From positions 1 through 64,000 of the forward strand of contig QPMI01000691.1 of the NCBI GenBank assembly GCA_004431415.1: a DNA stretch of 64,000 nt, in the 5' to 3' direction. This stretch comes from Cyanophora paradoxa. Lineage: Eukaryota; Glaucocystophyceae; Cyanophorales; Cyanophoraceae. The notes below the pieces were generated by a model. That model made no database searches, had not been told where the DNA came from, and worked only from the letters and a program-made list of their open reading frames with translations. The translations under genes were made by a program, and so were the position numbers. Shown in pieces: positions 18,324 through 26,627 of this stretch (the stretch's first letter is position 1; each line of letters opens with the position of its first letter).

Positions 18324-19694
18324 ATGTCATCAAAGATCACACGCAGACAAACAGAGTACGATGTGAGTATATTGCCAATCCCAATCCCTCAAGAGGAGAG
18401 AGGGGGTCGCATTCAGAAAAAGAGTGACCTGAAAGCTTTAGTTCCTGCGGATATCCCAACTGCCATTGCTGTGCCCCACTTGGATCCCTTAGCAAGGACA
18501 TTCTATGACACCAAGGTAGGATTTAAAGGCCTGGCTTCATTGGCCAAAGAGCTTCCAGATGTGCCAAGAAAGACAATCCGTAGATTCTATGATGCCCAAG
18601 AAATCAACCAGATAAATAAACCCCTCCCATCTGCCAAGAAGACTGCCTATATCCCAATAAGACAGCCACTCGACTGCTATGCCATAGACCTAATCTTTTA
18701 TCCCTCATATAGCAAACAGAATCAAGGCTATAACACATTCCTCACAGCTGTAGAAAATACCACAAGGCTCGGCTTTATTATTCCAATGAGGGGAAAGACA
18801 GCAGAAAGCACATTGAACGCATTTAAGGAGCTTGAGCAACAAGTCCCTCGTCCAATTGTGAAGATACAAAGTGATGCTGGGAGCGAATTCCTGAACAAAG
18901 TATTTAAAGACCATTTAGAAGCCCAGATGATTGAGCACCAAGTTTCGCAGGTTGGAGATCACAATAGCCAAGGCCGAATAGAAGCCTTTAATCGCACAAT
19001 AAAGAAGCTAATTAACTCGTATTGTATAGCGAATAATACTGTAAAGTTTTTCGACAAGCTCCAAGATTTTGCCTACAACTACAATAATACCATCCACTCA
19101 GCAACGGGGATGAAACCAGCAGAGACCACAGAGGTACATGTTCCTCTCATACTCGCAAAAGAAAACGAGAAATTCATGAAGTCAATTGAATATCTAAAAG
19201 ACTATCCAGCAGGGAGCCACGTGAGAACTAAAATAGAGAAAAGCCCATTTGCCAAGCAGGGCAATAATTGGAGCCGCGAAATATTCACAATAGAAGGAGT
19301 GGAGGGGTTCAAATTCAAACTAAGGGACATTTCTGGCAAACTAATAGATCGACTTTATGCCCACTACGAATTACAGAAAGTGGAAGCCGTGGAGTTCTTG
19401 GAAGCCCCATCAATTAATGTCATTGAAGAGGCAAAGAAAGAGGCCAGAACAGAGCGACTTTTGGCCAGAGAAGGGATTGAGAGGGCTCCAAATGTGCCAG
19501 ATAAACCATTATTGGAGGACAGAGCAGGGAAGAAGAAGAAACAAGGGAGAGAGTTGGAGAGATTGAGGGTGGCGGGAACAGAGAGATTAGCAGGGGGAGC
19601 AGAGGCAGTAAGGTGGTATAGAGATTTCTCAAATTCAAAGGAGACCTATGAAGCTCCAGCAATTTCCACGAGATCAAGGAGGAGGGCAGGATGA
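18324..19694 (+). CDS. Polinton-type rve (DDE) integrase
   Basis: 456 residues. The retroviral-type integrase core has the acidic triad D122 (CYAIDLIFYP), D184 (KIQSDAGSEF) and E220 (SQGRIEAFNRT), with a 35-residue gap between the last two, typical of DDE(35) integrases. A C-terminal SH3- or chromo-like segment follows (NNWSREIFTIEGV..FKLRDISGKLI, about 308-340), then a charged tail. It would cut and join viral DNA ends into host DNA. It starts 11 bp after the polymerase stop, so the two are probably co-expressed. The upstream region lacks an obvious HHCC zinc-binding domain. Intact, consistent with recent or still possible mobility. Confidence 0.9.
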   Translation: MSSKITRRQTEYDVSILPIPIPQEERGGRIQKKSDLKALVPADIPTAIAVPHLDPLARTFYDTKVGFKGLASLAKELPDVPRKTIRRFYDAQEINQINKPLPSAKKTAYIPIRQPLDCYAIDLIFYPSYSKQNQGYNTFLTAVENTTRLGFIIPMRGKTAESTLNAFKELEQQVPRPIVKIQSDAGSEFLNKVFKDHLEAQMIEHQVSQVGDHNSQGRIEAFNRTIKKLINSYCIANNTVKFFDKLQDFAYNYNNTIHSATGMKPAETTEVHVPLILAKENEKFMKSIEYLKDYPAGSHVRTKIEKSPFAKQGNNWSREIFTIEGVEGFKFKLRDISGKLIDRLYAHYELQKVEAVEFLEAPSINVIEEAKKEARTERLLAREGIERAPNVPDKPLLEDRAGKKKKQGRELERLRVAGTERLAGGAEAVRWYRDFSNSKETYEAPAISTRSRRRAG

Positions 19695-19741
19695 GACATC
19701 TGTTACACATTATTGTTTTTTCTTAGCTATTGGTATTCAAA

Positions 19742-20140
19742 ATGCTTGCCAAAGGTTACCATGTGATGCTCGATTTCCAATTCAGCCAACCAATTAGCGA
19801 CCATGTGGGGCTCTCTAAATGGCTCATGAATGTCAGTGAAGACATCATCAAGAAATATGGAATACAGGTTGTCCACAAACATGCTGAGATTTTTGATGGC
19901 ACCAAATCACCCCCTGGATTTGCCCAAGTATTATTATTAGATGAAAGCCATTGCTCTGCTCATTGCTACAGTGATCAAGGCATGTTGGCAATAGATATAT
20001 TCAGCTGTGGAAAACAGGCAGAAAGGAATACAAGTTTAATTGCTTTTGAGCTGGAGGAGGAGATAAACAAATATGCTGTTGGATTTGGGGCAGTGATCAA
20101 AAAGAGATTACACCATGAGAAGAAGAGATTTGAAGTTTAA
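19742..20140 (+). CDS. speD: S-adenosylmethionine decarboxylase proenzyme (SpeD type)
   Basis: 132 residues from the ATG at 19742, the usual size of bacterial class 1b SpeD. The self-cleavage site is DESHCSAH: Glu68-Ser69, where Ser69 would become the pyruvoyl group. His74 and Cys89 (in AIDIFSCG) sit at exactly the +5 and +20 spacing of the catalytic His and Cys known from bacterial SpeD. The upstream KKYGIQVVHKHAEIF and downstream helices also fit the fold. It converts S-adenosylmethionine to the aminopropyl donor for spermidine synthesis. No spermidine synthase is seen nearby, so host putrescine aminopropyltransferase would be needed. It lies 47 bp after the integrase, same strand. Unexpected cargo for a PLV. 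Confidence 0.85.
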   Translation: MLAKGYHVMLDFQFSQPISDHVGLSKWLMNVSEDIIKKYGIQVVHKHAEIFDGTKSPPGFAQVLLLDESHCSAHCYSDQGMLAIDIFSCGKQAERNTSLIAFELEEEINKYAVGFGAVIKKRLHHEKKRFEV

Positions 20141-20164
20141 GAGAGGGGCAGGAGAGGCAAGAGA

Positions 20165-20255
20165 GGCAGGAGAGGCAGGAGGGTTATATGTAAAATCCCA
20201 CACAAGAGGGGATTCCTTAGGAAAGTTTACAAATAACCCTCCTGCCTCTCCTGCC
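20165..20255. terminator. Perfect 23-bp inverted repeat after speD
   Basis: Arms at 20165-20187 and 20233-20255 are exact reverse complements (GGCAGGAGAGG.. and ..CCTCTCCTGCC) around a 45-nt loop. It begins 24 bp after the speD stop, so a transcript could fold into a strong stem and end there. It could instead mark the right end of the PLV, since gene style and base composition change soon after. Confidence 0.6.
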
Positions 20256-20378
20256 TAATTGGTGCCGAATCCAAGCTTCTAATACCCCAGAGGCGGCCAA
20301 CATACTGGTGCCAAAAAGACATGATTAATACCCTAAGACCTGAAATAAATGCTTACTACCCTAGTACCTGAAACGCGC

Positions 20379-20453
20379 ACACATAGGGATACCCCTGATC
20401 CAAGCCTGTAGGCCGAAGGCCGGAGGGCTTGGATCAGGGGTATCCCTATGTGT
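20379..20453. repeat. Perfect 28-bp inverted repeat hairpin at block boundary
   Basis: Arms 20379-20406 and 20426-20453 are exact reverse complements around a 19-nt loop that itself contains GGCCGAAGGCC. It sits where the AT-rich PLV gives way to GC-richer, tightly packed genes. It may be a transcription-ending hairpin as in some large DNA viruses, or a mobile palindrome. Confidence 0.75.
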
Positions 20454-20516
20454 CAGGTGGGCGGCGGGAGCGAAGAGGCCGACGACGAGAATGGCGGCTG
20501 GACGGAGCGCGGTGAG

Positions 20517-20777
20517 ATGATTCACACCACCATCAACATCAAGATGCCCCGATTCGTCGTCGAGGCCTTTTCGAAGCTCCCGCTCGAGGGGCGCTGGGAC
20601 CTTCAGAGGATACTCGACGAGGGCTTCATGAAGAGCACGAACAATGTGTGCAGGCAGTGCACGCCAAAGACGCCCCGCGCCACCCTCCGCGACTTGATAG
20701 CACACAAGACCCAGGCCGATTTCGACTCAATCACCCTCCCCGTAGTTAGCGAGTTCCTTGCCGAGTACGGGCTGTAG
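20517..20777 (+). CDS. Hypothetical 86-residue protein, block 2
   Basis: Starting at the ATG at 20517 (MIHTTINIKMPRFVVEAF) avoids running into the hairpin upstream. The product has amphipathic helices and one CRQC pair. No family recognised. It is the first of a run of closely spaced, intronless plus-strand genes (next start 41 bp away), an arrangement typical of large DNA viruses rather than of the intron-rich host DNA further right. Confidence 0.5.
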   Translation: MIHTTINIKMPRFVVEAFSKLPLEGRWDLQRILDEGFMKSTNNVCRQCTPKTPRATLRDLIAHKTQADFDSITLPVVSEFLAEYGL

Positions 20778-20817
20778 CTTTACGTCTCGATGTTTTCTGA
20801 GTTCTATGCAGGTGATT

Positions 20818-21645
20818 ATGAGTGCCTCTACGGATATCGATTGGGACCAGGTAGCATCCGATCTCGATGCCGTGTTAGATCAGGCAATTGGGGGGGATGA
20901 TGAGGCTTTGCACACGGTCGTTGAAATCCTTCATAGGGCTCTCATCATTGAGCGCCTTCCCCCCGAGCAGCACCTTCCCTTGGTGAACGCTATTCTCTTT
21001 ACGCTGCATCTTCTTAGGGCAGGCGACGAGCCGGTAGACTTCCAGGGCATGCTGCAACAGATAGGTTTGGAGACAATGACGGCAAGGCTCATCAATAGGG
21101 TATGGGAGAAGCTCCTGGAATCAAGGGGCCGCAAAGGGAAGGGGCCTCAGAGGCAGACATGGTGGCAGTGGTTCTGGAGGCAGGCCCCCGAAGGTGGAGC
21201 GAAGACCTCTGAAACCTCCGAGTCGCCGGAGTCCGGCGGCACACCGGGGGGCTCGGGTACGTCAACCGAAGCAGGAGGCAAAAAAGAAGAGAGCGAGAGC
21301 GAGCCCAAGCCTGATCCGGTGGCTGCGGCTAGTACCTCCAAGCCCGAAAGGTTCCTGTACAGGGGGCCCGCAGGGGGGAATCCGGAGCGTCCGCCTCCCC
21401 GGAACCCCCCCAAACCCGATCCGGTCGTTCGCATGCTGGCGGGCCTTCGCAACCGAATCTATTTCCCGCAGCTGCCCGTGCCGTACCCGGGCTACATCGC
21501 CCCCATGGAGCCAATCTACGTCCGCGCACCGGCGGCGCCCCCCATCCCGCTCCTCCCAGGGCTGCAGTACATGCCGCTCGATTCGGACGCGAGCGAACAC
21601 TGGGGGGGCCCTTCCACTTACCCGTGGTCGCCACACGCTTTCTAG
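20818..21645 (+). CDS. Hypothetical protein, helical N-terminus and Pro/Ser-rich C-terminus
   Basis: 275 residues from the ATG at 20818. Residues 1-110 are helical and acidic (DIDWDQVASDLDAVLDQAIG, VVEILHRALIIERLP). A Trp-rich patch QTWWQWFWRQ follows, then a low-complexity Ser/Glu/Gly linker and a Pro-rich end (YFPQLPVPYPGYIAPMEPIY). No catalytic motif. Proline-rich ends of this type occur in virion proteins, but function is unknown. It is in line with its neighbours and has no intron. Confidence 0.5.
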   Translation: MSASTDIDWDQVASDLDAVLDQAIGGDDEALHTVVEILHRALIIERLPPEQHLPLVNAILFTLHLLRAGDEPVDFQGMLQQIGLETMTARLINRVWEKLLESRGRKGKGPQRQTWWQWFWRQAPEGGAKTSETSESPESGGTPGGSGTSTEAGGKKEESESEPKPDPVAAASTSKPERFLYRGPAGGNPERPPPRNPPKPDPVVRMLAGLRNRIYFPQLPVPYPGYIAPMEPIYVRAPAAPPIPLLPGLQYMPLDSDASEHWGGPSTYPWSPHAF

Positions 21646-21698
21646 CTATCCCGGACCCAGGGAGAATCGATTTATTTGCACCCCCTCCCTTGTGAGCG

Positions 21699-22694
21699 AT
21701 GACCTCGGAATTCTTCCACGTCAAGCGGGAGTGGGGGATCGAAGCGGCCTCGTACGCCGCCGCATTCGTCCGAGCGCACCCGAAATGGGCGCAAATGTCC
21801 GGCGCCATCGGTTCGGGGTGCGACTGGGACGCCGACTGCATTGCCGAGCAGCTGGCCCGCGTGGCCCGGATGGCGTTCAGCCGCATCCCGAATTCGATCA
21901 TGCCGTTTTTTATGGACAGGGACAGCGCCGCGCTCGAGCCCTTCCGCGTCCTTTCGCTGGGCACGGGGAACGGGTTCGCGGAGGGGTTCCTGGTCTCGTG
22001 CTTCCTGCGCAGGTTCCCGAGGGTGCGGCTCATCACCGTGGACTGGTCGGAGCCCTGCGCGGAGTTTCGAGAGTTCATGGCGCGCTCGAGGGCCGAGCAC
22101 GTGCACTACTACTCCATCTCGCAGGCGATCGTGAGCGAGTTCTCGGTCGACGGGGAGCTGCGGCCCAACGTGCACTTCGTATTCTCGTTCAACCCCGTCT
22201 TCATCTCCAGCCCGGGATCGGCAATGGGCGCGCAGGATAGGATGTTCCTGCGCGCCTTTTACGATACAATGGAGGCGACGGGGTACACCCCGGGGCTGCT
22301 TGGGGTAAATGCGCACGGCAACAAGCAGCCGGTGGTGCCTTTCTCGGCATTCCACGCCCCCTTCTACCCCACGGACGAAGATCTCGATATCGCGCTGGGC
22401 CAGGTGAACTACAAGAACCCCGACAATCTAGCCACCCGCCGCCCGGGGGATTACGACCACCCATCCCTGCAGCCCCACCTCAGACGCGAGCGGCTCCAGG
22501 CGCTTTTTGACCCGCTGCTGCAGTCCGGGGCCCTAATTAAACTGCCGCAGGGGGCCTTTGACGGCCTTCTCCAGCTCGACCAGCAATCGCGGGAGCTCCC
22601 CGAGGGCCCGCGCACGTTCGAGCCCTTCGTGCGGCCACAGATAGACAGGGCGTCGCGGTACGGGATCGAGTCGGGGCCGTTCTATTCGGAGTGA
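21699..22694 (+). CDS. Methyltransferase-like protein
   Basis: 331 residues. A Rossmann-type motif I, FRVLSLGTGNGFAEGF (about residues 82-97), is followed about 14 residues later by an acidic strand end, LITVDWSE, as in S-adenosylmethionine-dependent methyltransferases. A further strand, VHFVFSFNPVFIS, may be motif IV. The C-terminal 120 residues are not recognised. The target is unknown; viral enzymes of this fold often modify RNA caps or DNA. The ATG at 21699 follows an AT-rich leader (TTTATTTG) that stands out in GC-rich DNA. Downstream lie 88-bp repeats. Confidence 0.5.
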   Translation: MTSEFFHVKREWGIEAASYAAAFVRAHPKWAQMSGAIGSGCDWDADCIAEQLARVARMAFSRIPNSIMPFFMDRDSAALEPFRVLSLGTGNGFAEGFLVSCFLRRFPRVRLITVDWSEPCAEFREFMARSRAEHVHYYSISQAIVSEFSVDGELRPNVHFVFSFNPVFISSPGSAMGAQDRMFLRAFYDTMEATGYTPGLLGVNAHGNKQPVVPFSAFHAPFYPTDEDLDIALGQVNYKNPDNLATRRPGDYDHPSLQPHLRRERLQALFDPLLQSGALIKLPQGAFDGLLQLDQQSRELPEGPRTFEPFVRPQIDRASRYGIESGPFYSE

Positions 22695-22730
22695 GTTGGC
22701 CTTGGTTGGTTTACTATCGGTAAGCGTCTT

Positions 22731-22975
22731 AGGAGAACACAGGCTCGACGGTACAGTGTTTCACAGGCTGGGCGAAACAGTGTTTCGTGCAGACCGGCTG
22801 CGGAATACCGAGCCGGCTTAGGAAACACAGGCCTGACGATACAGTGTTTCACAGGCTGGGCGAAACAGTGTTTCGTGCAGACCGGCCGTGGAATACCGAG
22901 CCGGCTTAGGAAACACAGGCTCGGCGATACAGTGTTTCACGGGCTGGGCGAAACAGTGTTTTGTCGAGTTCGATT
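22731..22975. repeat. 88-bp tandem repeat, about 2.7 copies
   Basis: Units begin at 22731, 22819 and 22907. Each contains AACACAGG, CAGTGTTTCAC and AAACAGTGTTT blocks, which are partly inverted relative to each other, and ends GGAATACCGAGCCGGCT. Located just after the methyltransferase-like gene. Noncoding. Confidence 0.85.
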
Positions 22976-23032
22976 GCGAAATTGTCGACCCCCGAGCCCT
23001 ATCGCGGTAGCACTCGACCGCCCCTCGAATAT

Positions 23033-23299
23033 CGCCAGTTCCATACGAACATAGCTTCAGGTCGGCCCCCCTTGACTTTAGTAGTCACGGGGTCGGGGGC
23101 GGACCCTATGTTCGTACGGAACTGGGGATACTCGAGCCGAGAAACACAGGCCGGAGAACACAGGCTTGGCGAAACACAGGCCGACCGTTGGCCGGCTCAA
23201 ATAGCGCCAGTTCCATACGAACATAGCTTTGGGGGCGCCCCCGTGACTTCTATAGTCATGGGGGCCAGCCTGTGTTCCTATGATCGTACGGAACTGGGG
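23033..23299. repeat. Two dispersed palindromes of the 154-bp satellite family
   Basis: Palindromes at 23033-23127 and 23205-23299 begin CGCCAGTTCC and end GGAACTGGGG, with inner arms TACGAACATAG / CTATGTTCGTA or variants and a GC-rich centre around TTTAGTAGTCA. They are diverged single copies of the unit that is tandemly repeated at 29.05-31.37 kb. They lie just upstream of the zinc-cluster gene, whose open frame runs artificially into them. Confidence 0.85.
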
Positions 23300-23353
23300 A
23301 TACTCGAGCGCGTTAAAAGCCCCCGAGATTTCGTGAGCGCCAGAATTGACGTA

Positions 23354-24382
23354 ATGGACGACAAAGCCGGCCTCGAGCTTCCAGACACCCGTACCCGGGA
23401 TGGCACGGGCAGGCGGTTGGCGAAGTACTTCTGCCCGGCCCCGGATTGCAAGTACGCGGGAGTGCCGAAAACGAACAAGGGCCTGTGCCGCACGTGCTCG
23501 ATGAAGGCGCGGTGGGGGGCCGACAAGAACTGGCGCGCCTTCCCCAAGCAGGCCAAGACCGTCGGGAGCTGCAGCGGGTGCTCACGTGAAATCAAGCGCA
23601 ACCGCAACCTGAAGTGGCTGGAAGATGGCAAGTTCCTGTGCTGGCGGTGCAAAAAGGGGGAAGAGGCAGCGGCCGGCCCGGGGGGCGCCAAGGCATGGCC
23701 CGAGAAGTGCGCGTTCTGGTTCTGCGGCGACAGGGATACCCCCAAGTACCTCGAAAAGGGCCAGATCACCGTCAGCTGGCACCCGATCCACAAGGCGCAT
23801 CTCTGCACACTTCACCACCACACGGACTACCGCTGGCCGTCGCTGGTCTGCAAGCTGCTGCAGGTCGTGAACAGGCGCCTGGGGGGTACATCGCTGACGT
23901 CCCTGCTCGAGAGCTCGCACGAGATCAGGGACGAGTGGCACAGGGACTTTTTCGTCGGCGACAACTGGCGCAGGTTCTTCGACAGCCCGCCGAACCAGGA
24001 GCCAATCTTCTGCGAGCCCTCCCCGTTCGATGGGGACCTATCGGAGCTCTCGGTGATCGAGAAAAAGCCGCTCGTACCCCTCTGCAACTTCAAGGCGCGC
24101 CTGCACGCCCAGTGGATGGTCCGGCCGCCAACGGATACGGATTTAGTGCAGGCCATCGCGGCGGCCGTCGACGGGTCCCTTTTTGAGCCTACAAAACCGA
24201 GCGAGAACCTCGTGGTTCGCGGGCTGCAGCGATTGGTCGAGTGGTGGAGGCCGGCGCCCCAAGCGGCACAGAGGCAGGGCGAGAGGAAGCAGAAGGAGTG
24301 GGAGGAGCGCCAGGCCAAGCGCAAGGCCAAGAGGGAGTCAAAGAAGGGGGAGGGGGCAAAAAGGCGGAAGGGGGGGTGCTAG
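23354..24382 (+). CDS. Cys-rich zinc-cluster protein with basic tail
   Basis: 342 residues from the ATG at 23354; the longer open frame upstream is repeat sequence. The N-terminal part has several CxxC-type pairs: YFCPAPDCKYAG, GLCRTCSMKA, GSCSGCSREI and LCWRCKKG, then CAFWFCGD and a His-rich KAHLCTLHHHTDY. These could form two or three zinc sites. The last 60 residues are a Lys/Arg-rich charged helix (RKQKEWEERQAKRKAKRE). This suggests a nucleic-acid-binding protein, maybe a transcription or packaging factor (inference). Same strand and spacing style as its neighbours. Confidence 0.5.
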   Translation: MDDKAGLELPDTRTRDGTGRRLAKYFCPAPDCKYAGVPKTNKGLCRTCSMKARWGADKNWRAFPKQAKTVGSCSGCSREIKRNRNLKWLEDGKFLCWRCKKGEEAAAGPGGAKAWPEKCAFWFCGDRDTPKYLEKGQITVSWHPIHKAHLCTLHHHTDYRWPSLVCKLLQVVNRRLGGTSLTSLLESSHEIRDEWHRDFFVGDNWRRFFDSPPNQEPIFCEPSPFDGDLSELSVIEKKPLVPLCNFKARLHAQWMVRPPTDTDLVQAIAAAVDGSLFEPTKPSENLVVRGLQRLVEWWRPAPQAAQRQGERKQKEWEERQAKRKAKRESKKGEGAKRRKGGC

Positions 24383-24442
24383 GTACCCCAGAAGCCACCC
24401 CCTGTATGATCCCACGCTCAAGGGATGAATTAATTCTTCTCG

Positions 24443-24604
24443 ATGATTTCATTTCCCCACCCTCCGCCACCCCCGAGGCCCAAGCCGGAGTACGCGTGGC
24501 TGGCACGACCCGTGGCCCGGAGCGTCTCCGAGTACCAGGCAACGACCCGCTGCTGCCCCAGAGGGCACCCCATGTACGACCCCGCGCTGGATTCGGATGA
24601 TTGA
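24443..24604 (+). CDS. Small 53-residue protein
   Basis: A short frame filling most of the 283-bp gap between the zinc-cluster gene and the next TM protein. It begins with a Pro-rich stretch (HPPPPPRPKPEYAW) and ends TRCCPRGHPMYDPALDSDD, with two cysteines and an acidic tail. The AT-rich leader (AATTAATTCTTC) just before the ATG resembles leaders of neighbouring genes. Composition and position suggest it is real; function unknown. Confidence 0.45.
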   Translation: MISFPHPPPPPRPKPEYAWLARPVARSVSEYQATTRCCPRGHPMYDPALDSDD

Positions 24605-24665
24605 TGTGGATCCGTAGGCCCGAGGGGTCCCGCGTTAAATTTTATGTGGGGAGGTTGACAATACG

Positions 24666-25112
24666 ATGGCAGGCTCGGCTGTTCTGATTCTCGTGATCCT
24701 GCTGCTGGTTGTGGGCGTGGGGGCGGCGGTCCTGTTGATGGGCAGCAGCGGGGGGAGCGCGGGTGGGTTTGCATTGAACGTTGACGATGAGGTGACACTT
24801 GAAATGAAGACGACGAACACAGCCCTTTGTGGCAGCGAGTCGACCCCCGCCAAGATCAAGGCGACGGGGGTCGTCGAAAAAACCAAGGAGGATGGTTCGT
24901 CTGTGATGGTCCGCTGGAATAAGCTGGACACCCTCGAGGGCAGAGCAGGCCTCGATATCGCCGGCCAGTGCAAATGGGCCCGAGGGGACAATGCTGAATG
25001 GAACAAGGTGTGGATGGGCGATGGCGAATTCAAGCCAACGGGGTGGGCACTGCCGGTGGTCCTGGAGTACAAGGACTTCAAGGACCGCCTGAAGAAATCA
25101 TCGGCCTTTTAG
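24666..25112 (+). CDS. Single-pass membrane protein, N-terminal TM
   Basis: 148 residues. Residues 2-26 are a strong transmembrane helix (AVLILVILLLVVGVGAAVLL), followed by a Gly/Ser linker and a soluble domain of about 115 residues with two cysteines (ALCGSE, GQCKWA), which could form a disulfide outside the membrane. The form is common among virion membrane proteins of large DNA viruses. Preceded by an AT-rich leader (TTAAATTTTAT). No family recognised. Confidence 0.55.
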   Translation: MAGSAVLILVILLLVVGVGAAVLLMGSSGGSAGGFALNVDDEVTLEMKTTNTALCGSESTPAKIKATGVVEKTKEDGSSVMVRWNKLDTLEGRAGLDIAGQCKWARGDNAEWNKVWMGDGEFKPTGWALPVVLEYKDFKDRLKKSSAF

Positions 25113-25138
25113 ATTTTCCTGGCCCATATAGATAACCC

Positions 25139-26231
25139 ATGTCTCTGAAATCTTCGGGGGCCCTCCGGGCCTCCGAGATCAGCCTCGCCTTTGCAATCGC
25201 GTCGTCGAAGTTCAGTATGTCGGAGTTCTACAGTAATGCATCAACCTACTACGGCTTTGATGTCGCAGGCCTCCCTGCAGAGGGGTCCAAGATTCGGTTC
25301 AAGAACTTTTTCGGAACAAAGCCGAAACCTATTCTGTTCAAGGTGAACTCGGCCCCTGTCGCGCCCACTCTCATTGCGGAAAACACGTACTGCATGCAGC
25401 TTGTTTCGACCACAGCCACGAACACGTTCGAGGTACGAAAGTTGCAGGAGTGCGACATCCTGATTGTTGGCGGGGGTGCAAGTGGGGGTGGTTGTATTGG
25501 AGGCGGTGGAGGCGCCGGTGGGGTGGTTTACATGGTGAAAAAGACCTTTACGCCTGGAAACACGTACACCGTTAAGGTGGGGGCTGGAGGGGAGGCAACT
25601 GTCAACGCTCAATACTCTCCTGGAAAAGCTGGCCAAGACAGTTACATTCAGGTATCTGGGGCGGATGTGGTTTTTGACGCCATCAACCTACGGGGCCGGG
25701 GAGGTGGGACTGGGGGGATATATAATTCCAGCTTTGGGCCATTCCCAGGTAATAGTGGGGGCAGTGGTGGGGGCGCAAGTTGCAGCAATGGCTCTCCGGG
25801 GTTCAATGGCGGAACCAAAACACAGGGACTGACCTACTGGAATGGGCTTCAGTATATATTGGGGGGGGCTGATGCTCAAAGGTCGCCCGCTGGGGGGTAT
25901 TTTACTTCCGGTGGCGGTGGTATGGGGACTGCCCCGGTGGCTGTCGTAGATGGATTCCCAGGTATACAAAACAGCATCACAGGCACAGCAGTATGGTATG
26001 CGGCTGGAGGGGGGGGGGGGGGCGATCGCAACCAACCCGTATGGTATTGGTGGAAACGGAATCGGTGGCAACGGTGGACGTTCAACATCAGAGCAAGCAA
26101 ACATATTATCCACAGCGGGACAGGACGGAACTGGGTCTGGAGGAGGGGGGGGTGGGTATGGGTACAACGGGTTCAACTTTGTGGGTGCCAAGGGTGGCAG
26201 CGGCGTGGTCATCGTACGCTACACCATCTGA
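25139..26231 (+). CDS. Glycine-rich virion-type surface protein, frameshift in a G14 run
   Basis: The N-terminus (SLKSSGALRASEISLAF..SKFSMSEFY..IRFKNFFGTK) follows a pattern seen in phage and giant-virus structural proteins: SSG-x-I-S, then a small-residue linker, then SxSxFY and SFxNFYG. A glycine-rich body with repeated GGxGG and TFTPGNTYTVKVGAGG strands follows. The frame is interrupted at a run of 14 G (26009-26022). The expected ending GAKGGSGVVIVRYTI with a stop at 26231 lies in the frame one G shorter. The nominal frame instead runs to 26296 with unlike sequence. Polymorphic slippage or a sequencing error is likely. Probably a virion fibre or surface layer protein. Confidence 0.6.
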
Positions 26232-26243
26232 GAAGACATCTCG

Positions 26244-26567
26244 ATGATCGGGACCAACGGCGGATTCACTGCCACCCTGGTGTATCTTATGTATAGTGTG
26301 GTCGAGAATGAGGCTGCTTTCAGTTTCTCAGTGAACCTGAATTCAATACCCCCTGCTGTCTTCCTTTACCGCGCTGGAACAGCAGTGTATATTGCTTCAT
26401 ACGGAGGGGCCAACAATACAACCCTGCTGTATAATCACCCCGCCTTTGCATTCAATGGCACATGTACATGGCAGCAAAAGTCCGGTCGGACAGAACTATT
26501 GCCGGGCTTGGGTAGTTTGTCTTTGTTGTGCCTGTCCAGCAATCTACACTACCTGCTGAAACTTTGA
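26244..26567 (+). CDS. Hypothetical 107-residue protein after the glycine-rich gene
   Basis: The frame starts 12 bp after the preceding stop. Beta-rich sequence (AAFSFSVNLNSIPPAVFLYR, TAVYIASYGGANNTTLLYN) resembles a small jelly-roll or lectin-like piece, but the last 30 residues look like noncoding sequence. It may be a fragment split from the glycine-rich protein or a separate small gene. AT content rises just after it. Confidence 0.35.
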   Translation: MIGTNGGFTATLVYLMYSVVENEAAFSFSVNLNSIPPAVFLYRAGTAVYIASYGGANNTTLLYNHPAFAFNGTCTWQQKSGRTELLPGLGSLSLLCLSSNLHYLLKL

Positions 26568-26627
26568 TTGTAATAACCTGCCATATATCGTCCAAGAGTA
26601 ACCATTTTTCTGCCATCCACCCAACAA

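Noticed and set aside
21329-22355. Long minus-strand and second-frame open frames over the methyltransferase-like gene
   Set aside because: Composition is Arg/Pro-rich shadow sequence; the plus-strand frame with the GxGxG motif is the coherent one.
22961-23353. N-terminal extension of the zinc-cluster frame
   Set aside because: It translates dispersed palindromes that also occur elsewhere; the ATG at 23354 starts the protein-like part.
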